From: Myxococcales bacterium | GTDB lineage: Bacteria > Myxococcota_A > Bradymonadia > UBA7976 > UBA1532 | Assembly: GCA_020633435.1 (NCBI GenBank) | Contig: JACKDP010000006.1 | Location: 503,989 to 567,988, forward strand | Reading direction: 5' to 3' | DNA length: 64,000 bases | Shown: piece after piece, positions 1-9,871 of the stretch | How the letters are laid out: each line of letters begins with the position of its first letter | How positions within the stretch are numbered: position 1 is the first letter of the stretch | Program-made: the position numbers and the translations under genes | Notes under the pieces: generated by a model | Told to the model about the DNA's origin: nothing | Database searches by the model: none | Seen by the model: the letters and a program-made list of their open reading frames with translations, nothing else

Positions 1-508
1 AGACGAGCACGCGGTAGCCCGGCCGGGGGTGCGCGAACTTGCCCAGCAGCCCCTCGGCGTCGTGGAGGATGACCTTGGGCTGCCCCGTCGACCCGGACGT
101 CATGATGATGATGCCGGCGTGGCCCCGGGCCCGGAGCGCGTCGAGCAGCGGGTGCGTCGCCGGGGCGTGGCGCGTCGGGGCCGCGTCGAGGGGCGCGTCG
201 GCGGCGTACGACCAGTCCACCGGGGCCGCGGCCAGGGCGGCCTCGATCTCCCCCGCGGCGGTCGCGGCGATGGGGATGGCGACGAGGCCCTCCAGGACCG
301 CCGCGAAGAACCGCGTGACGTTGGCCTCGGAGTAGTCGCCGCAGAACGCCAGGGTGTCGCCGGGGCGCAGGCCCCAGGCGCGGAAGCGCGCGCGCAGGGC
401 GTCCGTCTGGCGGACGAGATCGGCGTAGGTGCAGACGCGCTCGCCCTCGATGACGGCCTCGGCGTCCCCCGAGGCGACCAGGCGGGCGCGCATCCAGTCG
501 AGGCTCAC
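1..508 (-). CDS. AMP-binding acyl-CoA synthetase/ligase, N-terminal part (runs off window)
   Basis: Adenylate-forming enzyme (ANL superfamily) that would activate a carboxylic acid with ATP. Only the first 169 or so residues lie in the window; the 3' end is beyond base 1. The diagnostic Ser/Thr/Gly-rich phosphate-binding motif MTSGSTGQPK is at about residues 136-145, preceded by the usual N-terminal half with the 'TYADLVRQTDALRARF' type segment. The GTG start is chosen because GGAGG lies about 9 bases upstream and it follows the methyltransferase stop by only 12 bases, so the two are probably one transcript. The substrate cannot be told from this fragment; a fatty-acyl, aryl or biosynthetic ligase are all possible. 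Confidence 0.8.
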   Translation of the reverse strand, partial: MSLDWMRARLVASGDAEAVIEGERVCTYADLVRQTDALRARFRAWGLRPGDTLAFCGDYSEANVTRFFAAVLEGLVAIPIAATAAGEIEAALAAAPVDWSYAADAPLDAAPTRHAPATHPLLDALRARGHAGIIIMTSGSTGQPKVILHDAEGLLGKFAHPRPGYRVLV

Positions 509-520
509 GGCCCGCCCTCC

Positions 521-1342
521 TCAGCCCGGCTTGTCGGCCACCAGCAGGAAGTAGCCCATGCGGCCGGCGTCCCAGTAGGCCCCCAGGATGTCGCACGCCC
601 GGGCGAAGTCGGCCCGGGCCTCGGGCCCGATGAGGGCGTCCACGTCGTCGGCGAAGCGCTCCAGGTTGGCCTGCCACGCCCAGAGCGTCGGCCGCGTCTC
701 CCGGCTCAGATCCCGGACGGACGCCACCCGCAGCCCCGCCGCCGCGGCCTGGGCCTCATAGTCGGCGAGGGCGCCGATCTTCGCCCGCCCGAAGACCCGG
801 TCCAGGCAGGCCAGCTTCTTGCGATCATTGAGGATTTCGCCCAGGTCGAGGGGCCGCAGGAACGTCAGGTCGCACAGGACGAGCCGCCCGCCGGGCCGCA
901 GAATCCGGGCGCACTCCGCGAGGAGCCGGGCCCGGTCCGGCATGAGGTGGCTGGACTCCATGACCCAGGCGACGTCGTAGGCCGCCGACGGCTCGCCGTT
1001 GTCGAGGGCGTCGGCGACGGCGAACGTGCAGCGGTCGGCGAGGCCGGCGGTCAGGGCGTTGGCCTCGGCGGCCTCGATGCCCCGCGGGCTGATGCTGATG
1101 CCGTGCACCGTGCCGTCGAAGTGGCGGGCGAGCCAGAGGGCCGGCCCCCCCACCCCGCAGCCCACGTCCAGCACCCGCGCCCCGGGCGCCGGGGCCGCCT
1201 CGGCCAGCATCAGCTCGCTCAGGCGCTCCGTCGCGCGGGGCAGCAGCCAGTCCGCGTCCCCGAAGACGCCGTAGTGGAAGTCGGCCCCCATGACGAGGCG
1301 CCAGGCCTCGGTCACCCGGTCGTAGTGGTCGGCGACCAGCAA
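521..1342 (-). CDS. Class I SAM-dependent methyltransferase
   Basis: 273-residue cytosolic methyltransferase. SAM-binding motif I (VLDVGCGVGGP) is at residues 57-67, with the motif II acidic region near residue 110 and 'ILRPGGRLVLCDL' as motif III. The overall pattern, including 'FHYGVFGDADW' near the N-terminus, resembles UbiE/RebM-like small-molecule C- or O-methyltransferases, but the substrate cannot be assigned. The start is TTG at 1342, picked because GAGGAGG sits 5 bases upstream; an ATG 17 codons later is the alternative. It lies directly upstream of the acyl ligase, which suggests a shared lipid or secondary-metabolite pathway (inference). Confidence 0.85.
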   Translation of the reverse strand: MLVADHYDRVTEAWRLVMGADFHYGVFGDADWLLPRATERLSELMLAEAAPAPGARVLDVGCGVGGPALWLARHFDGTVHGISISPRGIEAAEANALTAGLADRCTFAVADALDNGEPSAAYDVAWVMESSHLMPDRARLLAECARILRPGGRLVLCDLTFLRPLDLGEILNDRKKLACLDRVFGRAKIGALADYEAQAAAAGLRVASVRDLSRETRPTLWAWQANLERFADDVDALIGPEARADFARACDILGAYWDAGRMGYFLLVADKPG

Positions 1343-1423
1343 GAAAACCTCCTCGTTTCAAGCCCTTGCGCGCCTGCCTCGGGCGCGCGGCGGCCGGACG
1401 ATCCCACAGGCCCGGCCGCGGGT

Positions 1424-3631
1424 CTACTCCCCCAGGTCCAGGCCGACCTGCAGGCCGCCCTCCAGGCGCAGGCGCCCGCCGCGGATGCTGGGGATCTCCT
1501 GGAAGGCCGGCGTGATGCGCAGCCCCTGGATGCGGGGGGCGAACTGGGCGAAGTCGCCGACGTCGACGGCCACGCTGTCGAGGCCGAAGTCGAGCCCGCC
1601 GTTCAGGGCGCCGCGGATCTCGGGCCAGAGGACGGTGCGCAGGATGAGGGCCAGGCTGTCGGCGCCCAGCGTGGGCTCCCGGCCGTCGCCCTTGTGGATG
1701 AGGACGGCGTGGACCTCGGGCTCCTCGGCGATGCCCAGCTCGACGCGGCCATCGACGAGGGCGACGCGCAGGCCGGCGCTCAGCGAGACCTGGAACTCGT
1801 GGGGCTCGCTCAGGCCCTCGGGCTGCATGGTCAGGCGCATCGCGCCGATCTGGGCGATCAGGACCTCGCCGGAGCCCGGCGGGGCCGGCACCACCACGGG
1901 GGGCAGCAGCGCGTCGGCGAACGTCTCGCCGGCCAGGCGGGAGAACTGGTCGGGCACCGGGACGCGCAGCGTCAGCGTCCCGCCGCGCCAGACCTCGTGC
2001 AGCAAGGCGTTGATGAGCGCGAGCCGGACGGCCACGCCCATGCCGTCGCCGGCCACCAGCACCTCCTGGTCGGGCGAGAGCGTCGGGATGCCCGGATCGT
2101 CATGGGGCGGCGGCGGCGGATCGACGTGGCGGATGGACGCGTCGAGGGACAGGCGCAGGCCCACGCCGCGGACGAGCTCGAGGGCCGCCGCCCGCATCGC
2201 GAGCACCAGCCGGATGGCGGGCACGCCCTCGATGCGCGGATCGATGTTCAGCGGCACCTCGCGCAGCCCGGCCAGGATGCCGCCCAGGGCCGTCTCGATG
2301 ACCTGGGGCAGCGTGTCGCGGATGACGTCCTCGACCAGGCCGGTGACGAGGTCGCGGGCGACGGCGCCGAACTGGTTGCCGAGCACGCTCACCAGCGCCT
2401 CGGCCGTCGCGTCGGCGAAGCGGCCGCCGATGGACTCGACGGCCACGCCGACCTCCTCGACCTCCACGCGCAGGGCCCCGTCCTCCAGGGCGATGATCAT
2501 GCGGGCGAAGGTGGCCATGGAGGCCGTGAGGGTGCCGTCCAGGCTGAGCTGCTGGCCCTCGAAGCGCAGGCCGCCCTGGGTGGTGAGGCTCAGGTCGGGC
2601 AGCGCGACGAAGAGCTCGATGCCGTCGGCGGTGAACCCGGCCTGGACGTCCGGCTGGCCCAGGCGGATGCCCTCGACCCGCAGCGAGAACGTGTTGCCGG
2701 AGGCGATCTGGGGGTTGGGCAGCAGGCGGTCGCCGTCCACGAGGCCCAGGACCACGCCGATGAAGGCGGCCACCTCGTCCAGCTCGAGGGCGCCGGCGAC
2801 GTCGGGGATCTCGACCTCCAGATCGCGATCGAGCAGGGCCTGGTCGAGCCGCAGCGCGAGGGCCGCGGGCACCTCGGCGCCGTCGGCCGTGCCGGGCACG
2901 AACCGGGGCGCCCAGAGCACCTCGCGCACCGCCGTCACCGCGGGCAGGCGCACGCCGTCATCGGCCTCCACCACCACCCGGTTCAGGCCGAAATCCGCAG
3001 GCAGATCAAGGGAGAAGCTGCCATCCTCGGCCACGTCGGCCGGCTGGCCGTTGACGCGGACGAGGACGCCGCCCCGGCCATCCGTCGCGCGGCCGCGCAC
3101 CGCGATGGTCCGCCCGCCGAAGCCCGACAAGATGGCGCCCTGGGCGGGCGAGTCCACCACCAGCTCGGGCGGGGCGTCGTCGACGAAGAAGGCCGCCTGC
3201 CCGCAGGTCTCGCCGGCGCAGGCCGCCACGACCCCCTGGCCCTCGGCCAGGAACCGCAGCTCGCCGTCCTCCACCATGGCCTGACCCGGGGGCGCCGGCG
3301 CCAGCTCGAGCTCGGCGGCGATGGAGCGCCCATAGCGGTCGAAGGCCGTCGCCACGACCCGCGGGTGATCGGAGAGCGTGTACAGCGGCAGCCGGGGCTC
3401 CAGGGCCACCTCCACCCACGCGACGTCCTCGACGGGGGGCGGCGGAGGCACGTCGGCGTCCAGCCGGGGCGGCGGCAGGCCAGCGTCCGGCAGGGGCGCG
3501 GCGTCGGGCGGGGGGCCGGCGTCGGCCACCCGGCCGGCGTCGTCGGGGCCCGCCGGGGAGGCCGCCTCGTCGTCGCAAGCCACCGCCAGCACGGCCAGGG
3601 CGGCGAAGATGAGCGCGCGTCGCATCGGCAT
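1424..3631 (-). CDS. Lipoprotein with Ig-like and BPI/TULIP-like domains (paralogue of upstream gene)
   Basis: 735 residues. A signal peptide ends in lipobox LAVAC (Cys19), followed by an Asp/Ala/Pro linker to about residue 65 and an Ig-like segment ('VRVNGQPADVAEDGSFSLDL'). A long remainder rich in alternating hydrophobic strands follows. A segment 'LINALLHEVWRGGTLTL' and an end dominated by amphipathic strands match the layout of the C-terminal half of BPI/LBP (TULIP) lipid-binding proteins and the neighbouring paralogue. Probably an outer-membrane or periplasmic lipoprotein that binds a lipid (inference). ATG at 3631 shares one base with the upstream stop (TGATG); ATG 3625 is an alternative with slightly better spacing to GGGAG. 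Confidence 0.7.
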   Translation of the reverse strand: MPMRRALIFAALAVLAVACDDEAASPAGPDDAGRVADAGPPPDAAPLPDAGLPPPRLDADVPPPPPVEDVAWVEVALEPRLPLYTLSDHPRVVATAFDRYGRSIAAELELAPAPPGQAMVEDGELRFLAEGQGVVAACAGETCGQAAFFVDDAPPELVVDSPAQGAILSGFGGRTIAVRGRATDGRGGVLVRVNGQPADVAEDGSFSLDLPADFGLNRVVVEADDGVRLPAVTAVREVLWAPRFVPGTADGAEVPAALALRLDQALLDRDLEVEIPDVAGALELDEVAAFIGVVLGLVDGDRLLPNPQIASGNTFSLRVEGIRLGQPDVQAGFTADGIELFVALPDLSLTTQGGLRFEGQQLSLDGTLTASMATFARMIIALEDGALRVEVEEVGVAVESIGGRFADATAEALVSVLGNQFGAVARDLVTGLVEDVIRDTLPQVIETALGGILAGLREVPLNIDPRIEGVPAIRLVLAMRAAALELVRGVGLRLSLDASIRHVDPPPPPHDDPGIPTLSPDQEVLVAGDGMGVAVRLALINALLHEVWRGGTLTLRVPVPDQFSRLAGETFADALLPPVVVPAPPGSGEVLIAQIGAMRLTMQPEGLSEPHEFQVSLSAGLRVALVDGRVELGIAEEPEVHAVLIHKGDGREPTLGADSLALILRTVLWPEIRGALNGGLDFGLDSVAVDVGDFAQFAPRIQGLRITPAFQEIPSIRGGRLRLEGGLQVGLDLGE

Positions 3632-6417
3632 CACTCCCGCAGGTTGCCGCTGAGGAGGAAGTGGGAGGTCTGGCCCGAGAGGGACAGGTCGCGGATGCCC
3701 AGCCGCGTCCCCCGCGGCACGCCGTACTGGACGAGCACGTCGGGCAGCGCGAAGTCGGGGATGGGCAGGGACGGCAGGGCCCCGGAGAGCGCCTCGCCCA
3801 CGAGGGCGCTCACGATGCGGCCGAGCTCGCGCTCCAGCGTGAGGCGGGCCTGGGGCGTCACGTTGACCCCCTCCAGCGACAGGTACAGCCGGGTGACGCG
3901 GATGTCCCCGAACGTCACGTCGGTGCCGCGCTCCAGCCGGACGCTGGCCTCGGCGGTGGCCGCCATCCGCAGCGTGAGGGGCTGGTCGAAGAGGTCCGGC
4001 CACGTCACCTCGGCCACGGCGGGGCCCAGGTGCAGCTCGACGCCGGTGTCGCCCACCCGGCCGCGGACGGCCGGCGGCACCAGGACGCGGATGCCGAGGC
4101 GGACGCCGTCGCCCAGGCCGCCCAGCAGGTCGCCGGCGTCGGGCAGGGTGAAGACGCCTGCGCGCCAGGCGCGGTGGAGGAGCTGGTTGAGCAGGCCCAG
4201 GTTCACGGCCGCCCCCGCGTTGCCCGCGGGGCGCAGCGCCACGGTCCGCGGGCCGGGCGGCATGGGCACCCCGGCCGAGGCCGCCGCCTGGCGCGTGGGG
4301 CCATCCACCCGGGTCGAGATGCCCAGGAGCATCCGGCTGGGGTTGACGTTGAGGCTGGCGAAGTCGACGGCCAGCGACATGGGCGTCTCGGGCCCGCCGC
4401 CGAGCCCCGGCAGCACCAGGCCGACGGAGAGGGACTGCAGGTCGAGCCCGTTGAGCAGGCCCGCGAGGATGTCATCCGTCTGATCCGCCAGGAAGCTGCG
4501 CAGGGCCGAGACGACCTCGTTGCGGATGGTCCCCTCGAAGGCGCCGAAGATCAGATCCAGCAGCGTGCCCGAGATGATCCCATCGAAGTCCGAGTCCAGC
4601 CGGCCCACGGAGGCGTTCCCGTTGCCGCGCAGGCGGACGACGGGTCGGCCGTTCTGGAGCGCCACGTCGAACGTCAGATCGACCGCCACGTACTCGGCCG
4701 TGATGGTGCCCCGGTTGGTGACGGTGCCGGTGAGCTGGACGTCCAGCTCCAGGCCGTTGAGGCGGGCCTGCAGCCGCAGCCCGTTGTCCACGAGCGTCAG
4801 GCTGGCCGTCCGGGCGCCGCGGATGCGCATGCCCCGGTACACCGCGCCCAGCCGGAAGACGCAGCCGACGATGGGCAGGCTCTGGCGGCAGTCGTTGGGC
4901 ACGATGGGGTTCTGGGCGCGCAGGGCCTCGTCCACCGTGGTCAGCAGCCCCTGGGAGTTGAGCACGCGGCGCAGCAGGTCGGTGAGGCTGCGGATGGGCT
5001 GGTCGGGCGCCCCGTCGTCTACGGCCCCCTGGGCCAGGTGGAGCTGGATGACGTCCGCCGCCCGGGCGTTCTCGCCGATGTACTCCGCCGAGGAGAACCA
5101 GGCGCAGAAGGTACTGTTGGCGTTGCCGACGGCGTCCCGCGCGATGATCTCCTGGACGTTCAGGCCCCAGGTCGGCTCCACCGCGGTCGAGAAGCGGCCG
5201 TCGTCGGCCACGGCCACGGCGCGGCCGTTCACCGTCACGCTCTCGACGCCGGCCACGTCGGCCACGCGCCCCTCCAGGTTGAGCTGGCCCATGCCCACCA
5301 TGGCCCCGTCGGGCGGGTTCAGGCAGGCGATGGCCGGGCCCCCGGCGTCCACCAGGATCTCGGTTTCCTCAACGAGATCGGTGCCTTCCACCTCGACGCG
5401 CAGCCGGTAGCGCCCCTCGGCGTCGGGCCGGTAGCGCCCCTCGCCGAACTCAGGCAGGCGGGGCCGCGCCGTCCAGACCAGCGGCGCGTCGGGCACCGGG
5501 TTGCCGAACTCGTCGATGACGCGCGCCGCGTAGGTGATGACCTGGCCGATGTCGTAGACGGGGGCGACGGGCTGCACCGAGGCGACGAGGCGGTCGGGCC
5601 GCCCGGGCAGCACGTCCAGCGGGGCGCCGATCTGCTCCGCGGCGGCGGGATCGGCGCAGGTGACCACGTAGCGATCGGCGGTGGTCACCGTCAGCTCGCG
5701 GCCATCGATGGTCACGCCGAGGGCCTCCGGCCGCACCTGGACGAAGGCGTCTTCGCTGTCGAGCTCGTTGCCGAACTCGTCCCACGCCTCGCAGGTGACG
5801 TGGGCCGACTCGCCCGCGGTGATGACGTCGGGCTCGACCGTGGTGGCCAGGCGATGGGCCGGGCCGGCCAGGACGTCCCAGCGGGCGGGGGTGCCGTCGC
5901 GCAGGCCCAGGCCCGGCGCGTGGCAGGTCACCAGGTAGATGCCCGCCGTGCGCCCCGTGAGCTGGTCGGGGGCCTCGGGGTCCCGGGCCCAGCCATCCGC
6001 GGGGTGGATGTCGCTGCGCAGGTCGATGCCCGCGATGGGCAGGTCGTCAGCGTCCAGCGCCTGGCACGTCACCCGGTTGGCGAGGCCGGCGCGGGTGATG
6101 CCCGTCCCCAGGATGGTCTCGATGCGCACCACGGGGTTGGGGGGATCCACCGGCATGGCGGCGTCAGCCGGCGGCGGCGGCGGATCCTCGGCGTCTACCA
6201 GCGGGGCCCCCTGGTCCTTCGGGGGCAGGAAGGCGTCCGGCCGGCCCCCACCGCCCGCGTCGGCCGCGATCGCGTCCGCCTCGTCGGCGCTCACCGGCTG
6301 GGCGTCGTCGCAGCCCGCCGCCAGCGCCAGCCCGGCCAGCAGGGCCAGCGCCCCCCAGCCCGGCCCGCTCCGCCGCCGCGTCCCCCGCCGCGCCGTCCGC
6401 TCTCTGCCCGTGATCAT
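3631..6417 (-). CDS. Large lipoprotein with Ig-like repeats and BPI/TULIP-like C-terminus
   Basis: 928 residues. An Arg-rich N-terminus and hydrophobic stretch lead to a lipobox ending at Cys36, then an Asp/Pro/Ala linker. Two or three Ig-like segments follow (for example 'TRAGLANRVTC' and later 'VNGRAVAVADDGRF'). The C-terminal half contains 'LNQLLHRAWRAGVFTL' and finishes with 'LSLSGQTSHFLLSGNL'. This resembles the final beta-strands of BPI-family (TULIP) domains, where the chain ends in a similar 'hydrophobic..NFLL.G' strand. Ortholog-level function is unknown; lipid binding at the envelope is inferred. Start ATG 6417 has GGAGGGG close upstream. It is the first gene of a minus-strand run with its paralogue, divergent from the gene at 6619. 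Confidence 0.7.
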   Translation of the reverse strand: MITGRERTARRGTRRRSGPGWGALALLAGLALAAGCDDAQPVSADEADAIAADAGGGGRPDAFLPPKDQGAPLVDAEDPPPPPADAAMPVDPPNPVVRIETILGTGITRAGLANRVTCQALDADDLPIAGIDLRSDIHPADGWARDPEAPDQLTGRTAGIYLVTCHAPGLGLRDGTPARWDVLAGPAHRLATTVEPDVITAGESAHVTCEAWDEFGNELDSEDAFVQVRPEALGVTIDGRELTVTTADRYVVTCADPAAAEQIGAPLDVLPGRPDRLVASVQPVAPVYDIGQVITYAARVIDEFGNPVPDAPLVWTARPRLPEFGEGRYRPDAEGRYRLRVEVEGTDLVEETEILVDAGGPAIACLNPPDGAMVGMGQLNLEGRVADVAGVESVTVNGRAVAVADDGRFSTAVEPTWGLNVQEIIARDAVGNANSTFCAWFSSAEYIGENARAADVIQLHLAQGAVDDGAPDQPIRSLTDLLRRVLNSQGLLTTVDEALRAQNPIVPNDCRQSLPIVGCVFRLGAVYRGMRIRGARTASLTLVDNGLRLQARLNGLELDVQLTGTVTNRGTITAEYVAVDLTFDVALQNGRPVVRLRGNGNASVGRLDSDFDGIISGTLLDLIFGAFEGTIRNEVVSALRSFLADQTDDILAGLLNGLDLQSLSVGLVLPGLGGGPETPMSLAVDFASLNVNPSRMLLGISTRVDGPTRQAAASAGVPMPPGPRTVALRPAGNAGAAVNLGLLNQLLHRAWRAGVFTLPDAGDLLGGLGDGVRLGIRVLVPPAVRGRVGDTGVELHLGPAVAEVTWPDLFDQPLTLRMAATAEASVRLERGTDVTFGDIRVTRLYLSLEGVNVTPQARLTLERELGRIVSALVGEALSGALPSLPIPDFALPDVLVQYGVPRGTRLGIRDLSLSGQTSHFLLSGNLRE

Positions 6418-6618
6418 GGGCCCCTCCGCCAGATTTCCGGCCCAGGCTACCAGACTTCGGCCGGCTCGTGCCCAGGCCTGTGCCCCCCTCGTCGCGCGCG
6501 GTGTTCGCACCGGTGGACGCCAGCGGGAATCCTCCGTATGGTGCGCCCGTTTCTGGCCGCCGTGCGCGTGGCCAGAGAGCGCTCCGCCCGCCCGGCGGGT
6601 CGACAAGAGGAGGATGCG
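6418..6618. other. Divergent intergenic region
   Basis: About 200 bases between the TULIP-like lipoprotein (minus) and the acidic-protein/thiolase pair (plus). GC-rich; CTGGTAGCCTGGG on the minus strand is the only promoter-like patch I see, and no hairpin, repeat or small gene is evident. Confidence 0.5.
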
Positions 6619-7151
6619 ATGACCGAGGATCTGGAGCCCGAGAAGCTCGTTCGCCTGATCGACAAGGAGTCCGGTGAGACCCTCACCATGCAGGTGGCCG
6701 CCGAGTTCGAGCTGGACGGCAAGGTCTATGGCGTCCTGACGCCGGCCGAGACCCTGATCCGCATCTTCCGCGAGACCGCGGACGAGCTCATCGAGGTCGA
6801 GCCGGGCGAGTTCTCCCCCATCAAGGAGCACGTCGACGCCGCCCTGTCGGACTGGGGCCTGAAGGTCGCCGTCCGCGCCGACGAGTTCGTGCTGGAGGGC
6901 GAGGAGCCCGACGACTTCTACGAGGACTGCGACATCATCGAGGGCGAGTCCGATGAGGGCCCCGAGGAGCTGTTCGTGCTCGTCGAGGTCGACACCGGCG
7001 ACCAGAACTTCCTCGTGACCACCTCCGCCGAGATGCGCCTCTTCCCGGTCGAGATCACCGGCGAGGACGAGGCCCGCCTCCTCGAGGACGAGGAGTACGC
7101 CGCGCTGGAGGAGATCTTCCGCGAGGTCATGGACTTCCCCGAGGACGCCGA

Positions 7152-7155
<4 letters not shown>
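6619..7155 (+). CDS. Acidic duplicated-domain protein (DUF1292/DUF3727-like)
   Basis: 178 residues, strongly acidic and without signal or membrane segment, so cytosolic. Two related halves are visible: a strand-rich unit with 'GKVYGVLTPAETLIRIF' and a second unit with 'QNFLVTTSAEMRLFPV', each followed by acidic helix. This layout is like the small DUF1292/DUF3727 proteins whose biochemical role is unknown. The start ATG 6619 follows AAGAGGAGG; an in-frame ATG at 6538 lacks a ribosome site. The gene overlaps the thiolase start by 4 bases (ATGA), so the two are translationally coupled, but no mechanistic link to fatty acid metabolism is evident. Confidence 0.8.
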
Positions 7156-8357
<1,202 letters not shown>

Positions 8358-8456
8358 CGAGCGCTACCTCTCGGTAACCACGCCGGCGCCGCCGGCCGCC
8401 TGGCGGCTGGCACGCTCCTTCCTTCTTTCCGGGGTGGAGCCGAAGGAGGAGGCATC

Positions 8457-8969
8457 ATGGCCATCTGTCGCTGGATCATCCCCTGCCTGCTCGCGGTGCC
8501 CGCCTGCGCGGCGCCCCCCGCGCCCGCCAGCGCCCCCGCGGCCCCCGCCACGGCGGCCCGCGCCGGCCCCGTGACGGCCCCGCCCCCCGCGCACAGCGCC
8601 GCGCCGGCGACGACGCCCATCCCCGAGCTGCCCGCCCTCGTGCGGCGGCTGCTCGACGGCCGGATGGTGCGGCATGGCGGCGATCTGGGGGCGGTGGAGG
8701 TGGCCGTGAAGGCTGAGGACTGGGCCACGGTCGCCGAGCGCGCCCGGGCCATCGCCGACGAGCCGCGCCTGGCCCGCCCGGTGGGCGACACGACGCTCAA
8801 CGCCGTGATCCCTCCGGCCTTCTTCGATCTGCAGGATCTGCTGCACCACCGGGCGGAGGCGCTGGAGGCCGCGGCGCGGGCCCAGGACGGGCCCCGTGTC
8901 CGCGCGGCCTACGAGTCGCTGGGCGAGACCTGCGGCCAGTGCCACCAGGTCTGGTTCCCGGTGCCCTGA
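8457..8969 (+). CDS. Cytochrome c'-like (c556-type) exported haem protein
   Basis: 170 residues. The N-terminal hydrophobic stretch ends in a possible lipobox (AVPAC, Cys17), followed by a Pro/Ala-rich linker of about 40 residues and a helical domain. A single haem-attachment motif CGQCH lies near the C-terminus. A lone CxxCH at the end of a four-helix domain is the hallmark of class II cytochromes c (c', c556), so it is probably a periplasmic or membrane-anchored electron carrier. The ATG follows AAGGAGGAGG. It stands just upstream of an exported nuclease-like gene on the other strand and near an MsrP-type oxidoreductase, which may suit a periplasmic redox role (inference). Confidence 0.82.
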   Translation: MAICRWIIPCLLAVPACAAPPAPASAPAAPATAARAGPVTAPPPAHSAAPATTPIPELPALVRRLLDGRMVRHGGDLGAVEVAVKAEDWATVAERARAIADEPRLARPVGDTTLNAVIPPAFFDLQDLLHHRAEALEAAARAQDGPRVRAAYESLGETCGQCHQVWFPVP

Positions 8970-8973
8970 GGCC

Positions 8974-9747
8974 TCACTCCGGCTCGGCCGGCTCGACGGC
9001 CCCCGACGGCGGCGCCACGGCGGCGGCCCCCGGGACGCGGGCGCCCTTCCCCCACGACAGGCAGGCCGAGCGGTTGCGGCCGTAGCGCTTCTTGAACGGC
9101 ACGTAGAGCATGCACGCGCCGTTCATGCACACCGTCTGGCACTCGGCGTACGTGTCGTTGTGGAACACCTGCTCCGACTTGCCCGTGAGCGGATCCGCGA
9201 GGCGGTTGTAGGGCTGCTTGCCCGGCTCCTCGTCGGCGCTGTGCAGGCTGGTGATGATGCGCTCGGGCACGCCCTTGGCCCACATGCCCTTCTTGGCGGC
9301 GATGGCGGCCTTCTGGGCCTCCACGGCCTTCGGCAGGGGCTCCTCGTCCACCGCCATCAGGTGCCCCGCGCCGACCGACACCATGTGCACGATGAGATCG
9401 GGGCAGAGGACGAGCAGGCGGCCGTAGTGATCGCGGTTGTCGGGGTTGGTCGTGCACTTCCAGACCTGGGAGCTGGCCTCGAAGCGGGCGTTCTTCGCGA
9501 GCTGGTAGAGCTCCTCGCCGGTGAACTCGCCCCAGGCGTGCACGGGGCCGTAGCTCTCCAGGCTGTTGTAGCCCATGAGCCGGGTGCCGACGCCCTTGAA
9601 CCGCCCCGTCTTGAACTTGAAGCTGTCGCCGTCGCTCCAGTGGACCTCGGTGCGCTCGCCGTTGAGCTCGACGGCCGACAGCGCGCCCGCCTTGCCCGGG
9701 GGCCCGAAGAGCGCGGCGATGAGGCCCAGCCCCGTGATCAGACCCAT
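8974..9747 (-). CDS. Staphylococcal-nuclease-like (SNase fold) protein with C-terminal Cys cluster
   Basis: 257 residues. A short hydrophobic N-terminus (possible signal) is followed by an SNase/OB-fold-like region: 'DGDSFKFKTG', 'RLMGYNSLESYG', 'RDHYGRLLVLCPD' and 'AKKGMWAKG'. These parallel the thermonuclease order DGDT..., R.LGI.APE, D.YGR.L and A...GLW. The canonical catalytic Arg/Glu residues are not all conserved, so nuclease activity is uncertain. A C-terminal extension holds a compact Cys cluster (CQTVCMNGAC) that could bind metal or form disulfides. GGAGGAGG precedes the ATG. The gene converges with the cytochrome gene, with 4 bases between stops. Confidence 0.7.
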   Translation of the reverse strand: MGLITGLGLIAALFGPPGKAGALSAVELNGERTEVHWSDGDSFKFKTGRFKGVGTRLMGYNSLESYGPVHAWGEFTGEELYQLAKNARFEASSQVWKCTTNPDNRDHYGRLLVLCPDLIVHMVSVGAGHLMAVDEEPLPKAVEAQKAAIAAKKGMWAKGVPERIITSLHSADEEPGKQPYNRLADPLTGKSEQVFHNDTYAECQTVCMNGACMLYVPFKKRYGRNRSACLSWGKGARVPGAAAVAPPSGAVEPAEPE

Positions 9748-9871
9748 ATGCTGCTTCCTCCTCCGGCCCGGCGGCCGGCGCTGGTAACGTCCGCGCGTAT
9801 GGGAACGCACGAGGCGCGACGCAACAACTAGCCCAATCGGGTCGACGATGCGACCCATCCGGGAGGGGCCG

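Noticed and set aside
29..4483. A 1484-codon open frame on the plus strand
   Set aside because: It lies opposite genes with clear signal peptides, lipoboxes and domain motifs; its translation is His/Gly/Arg-rich low complexity, typical of antisense shadow in very GC-rich DNA. The same applies to the long plus-strand frames at 30251-34948 and 56644-59514.
8358..8456. Intrinsic terminator after the thiolase gene
   Set aside because: GC-rich inverted segments exist but there is no T-run and the pairing is imperfect.
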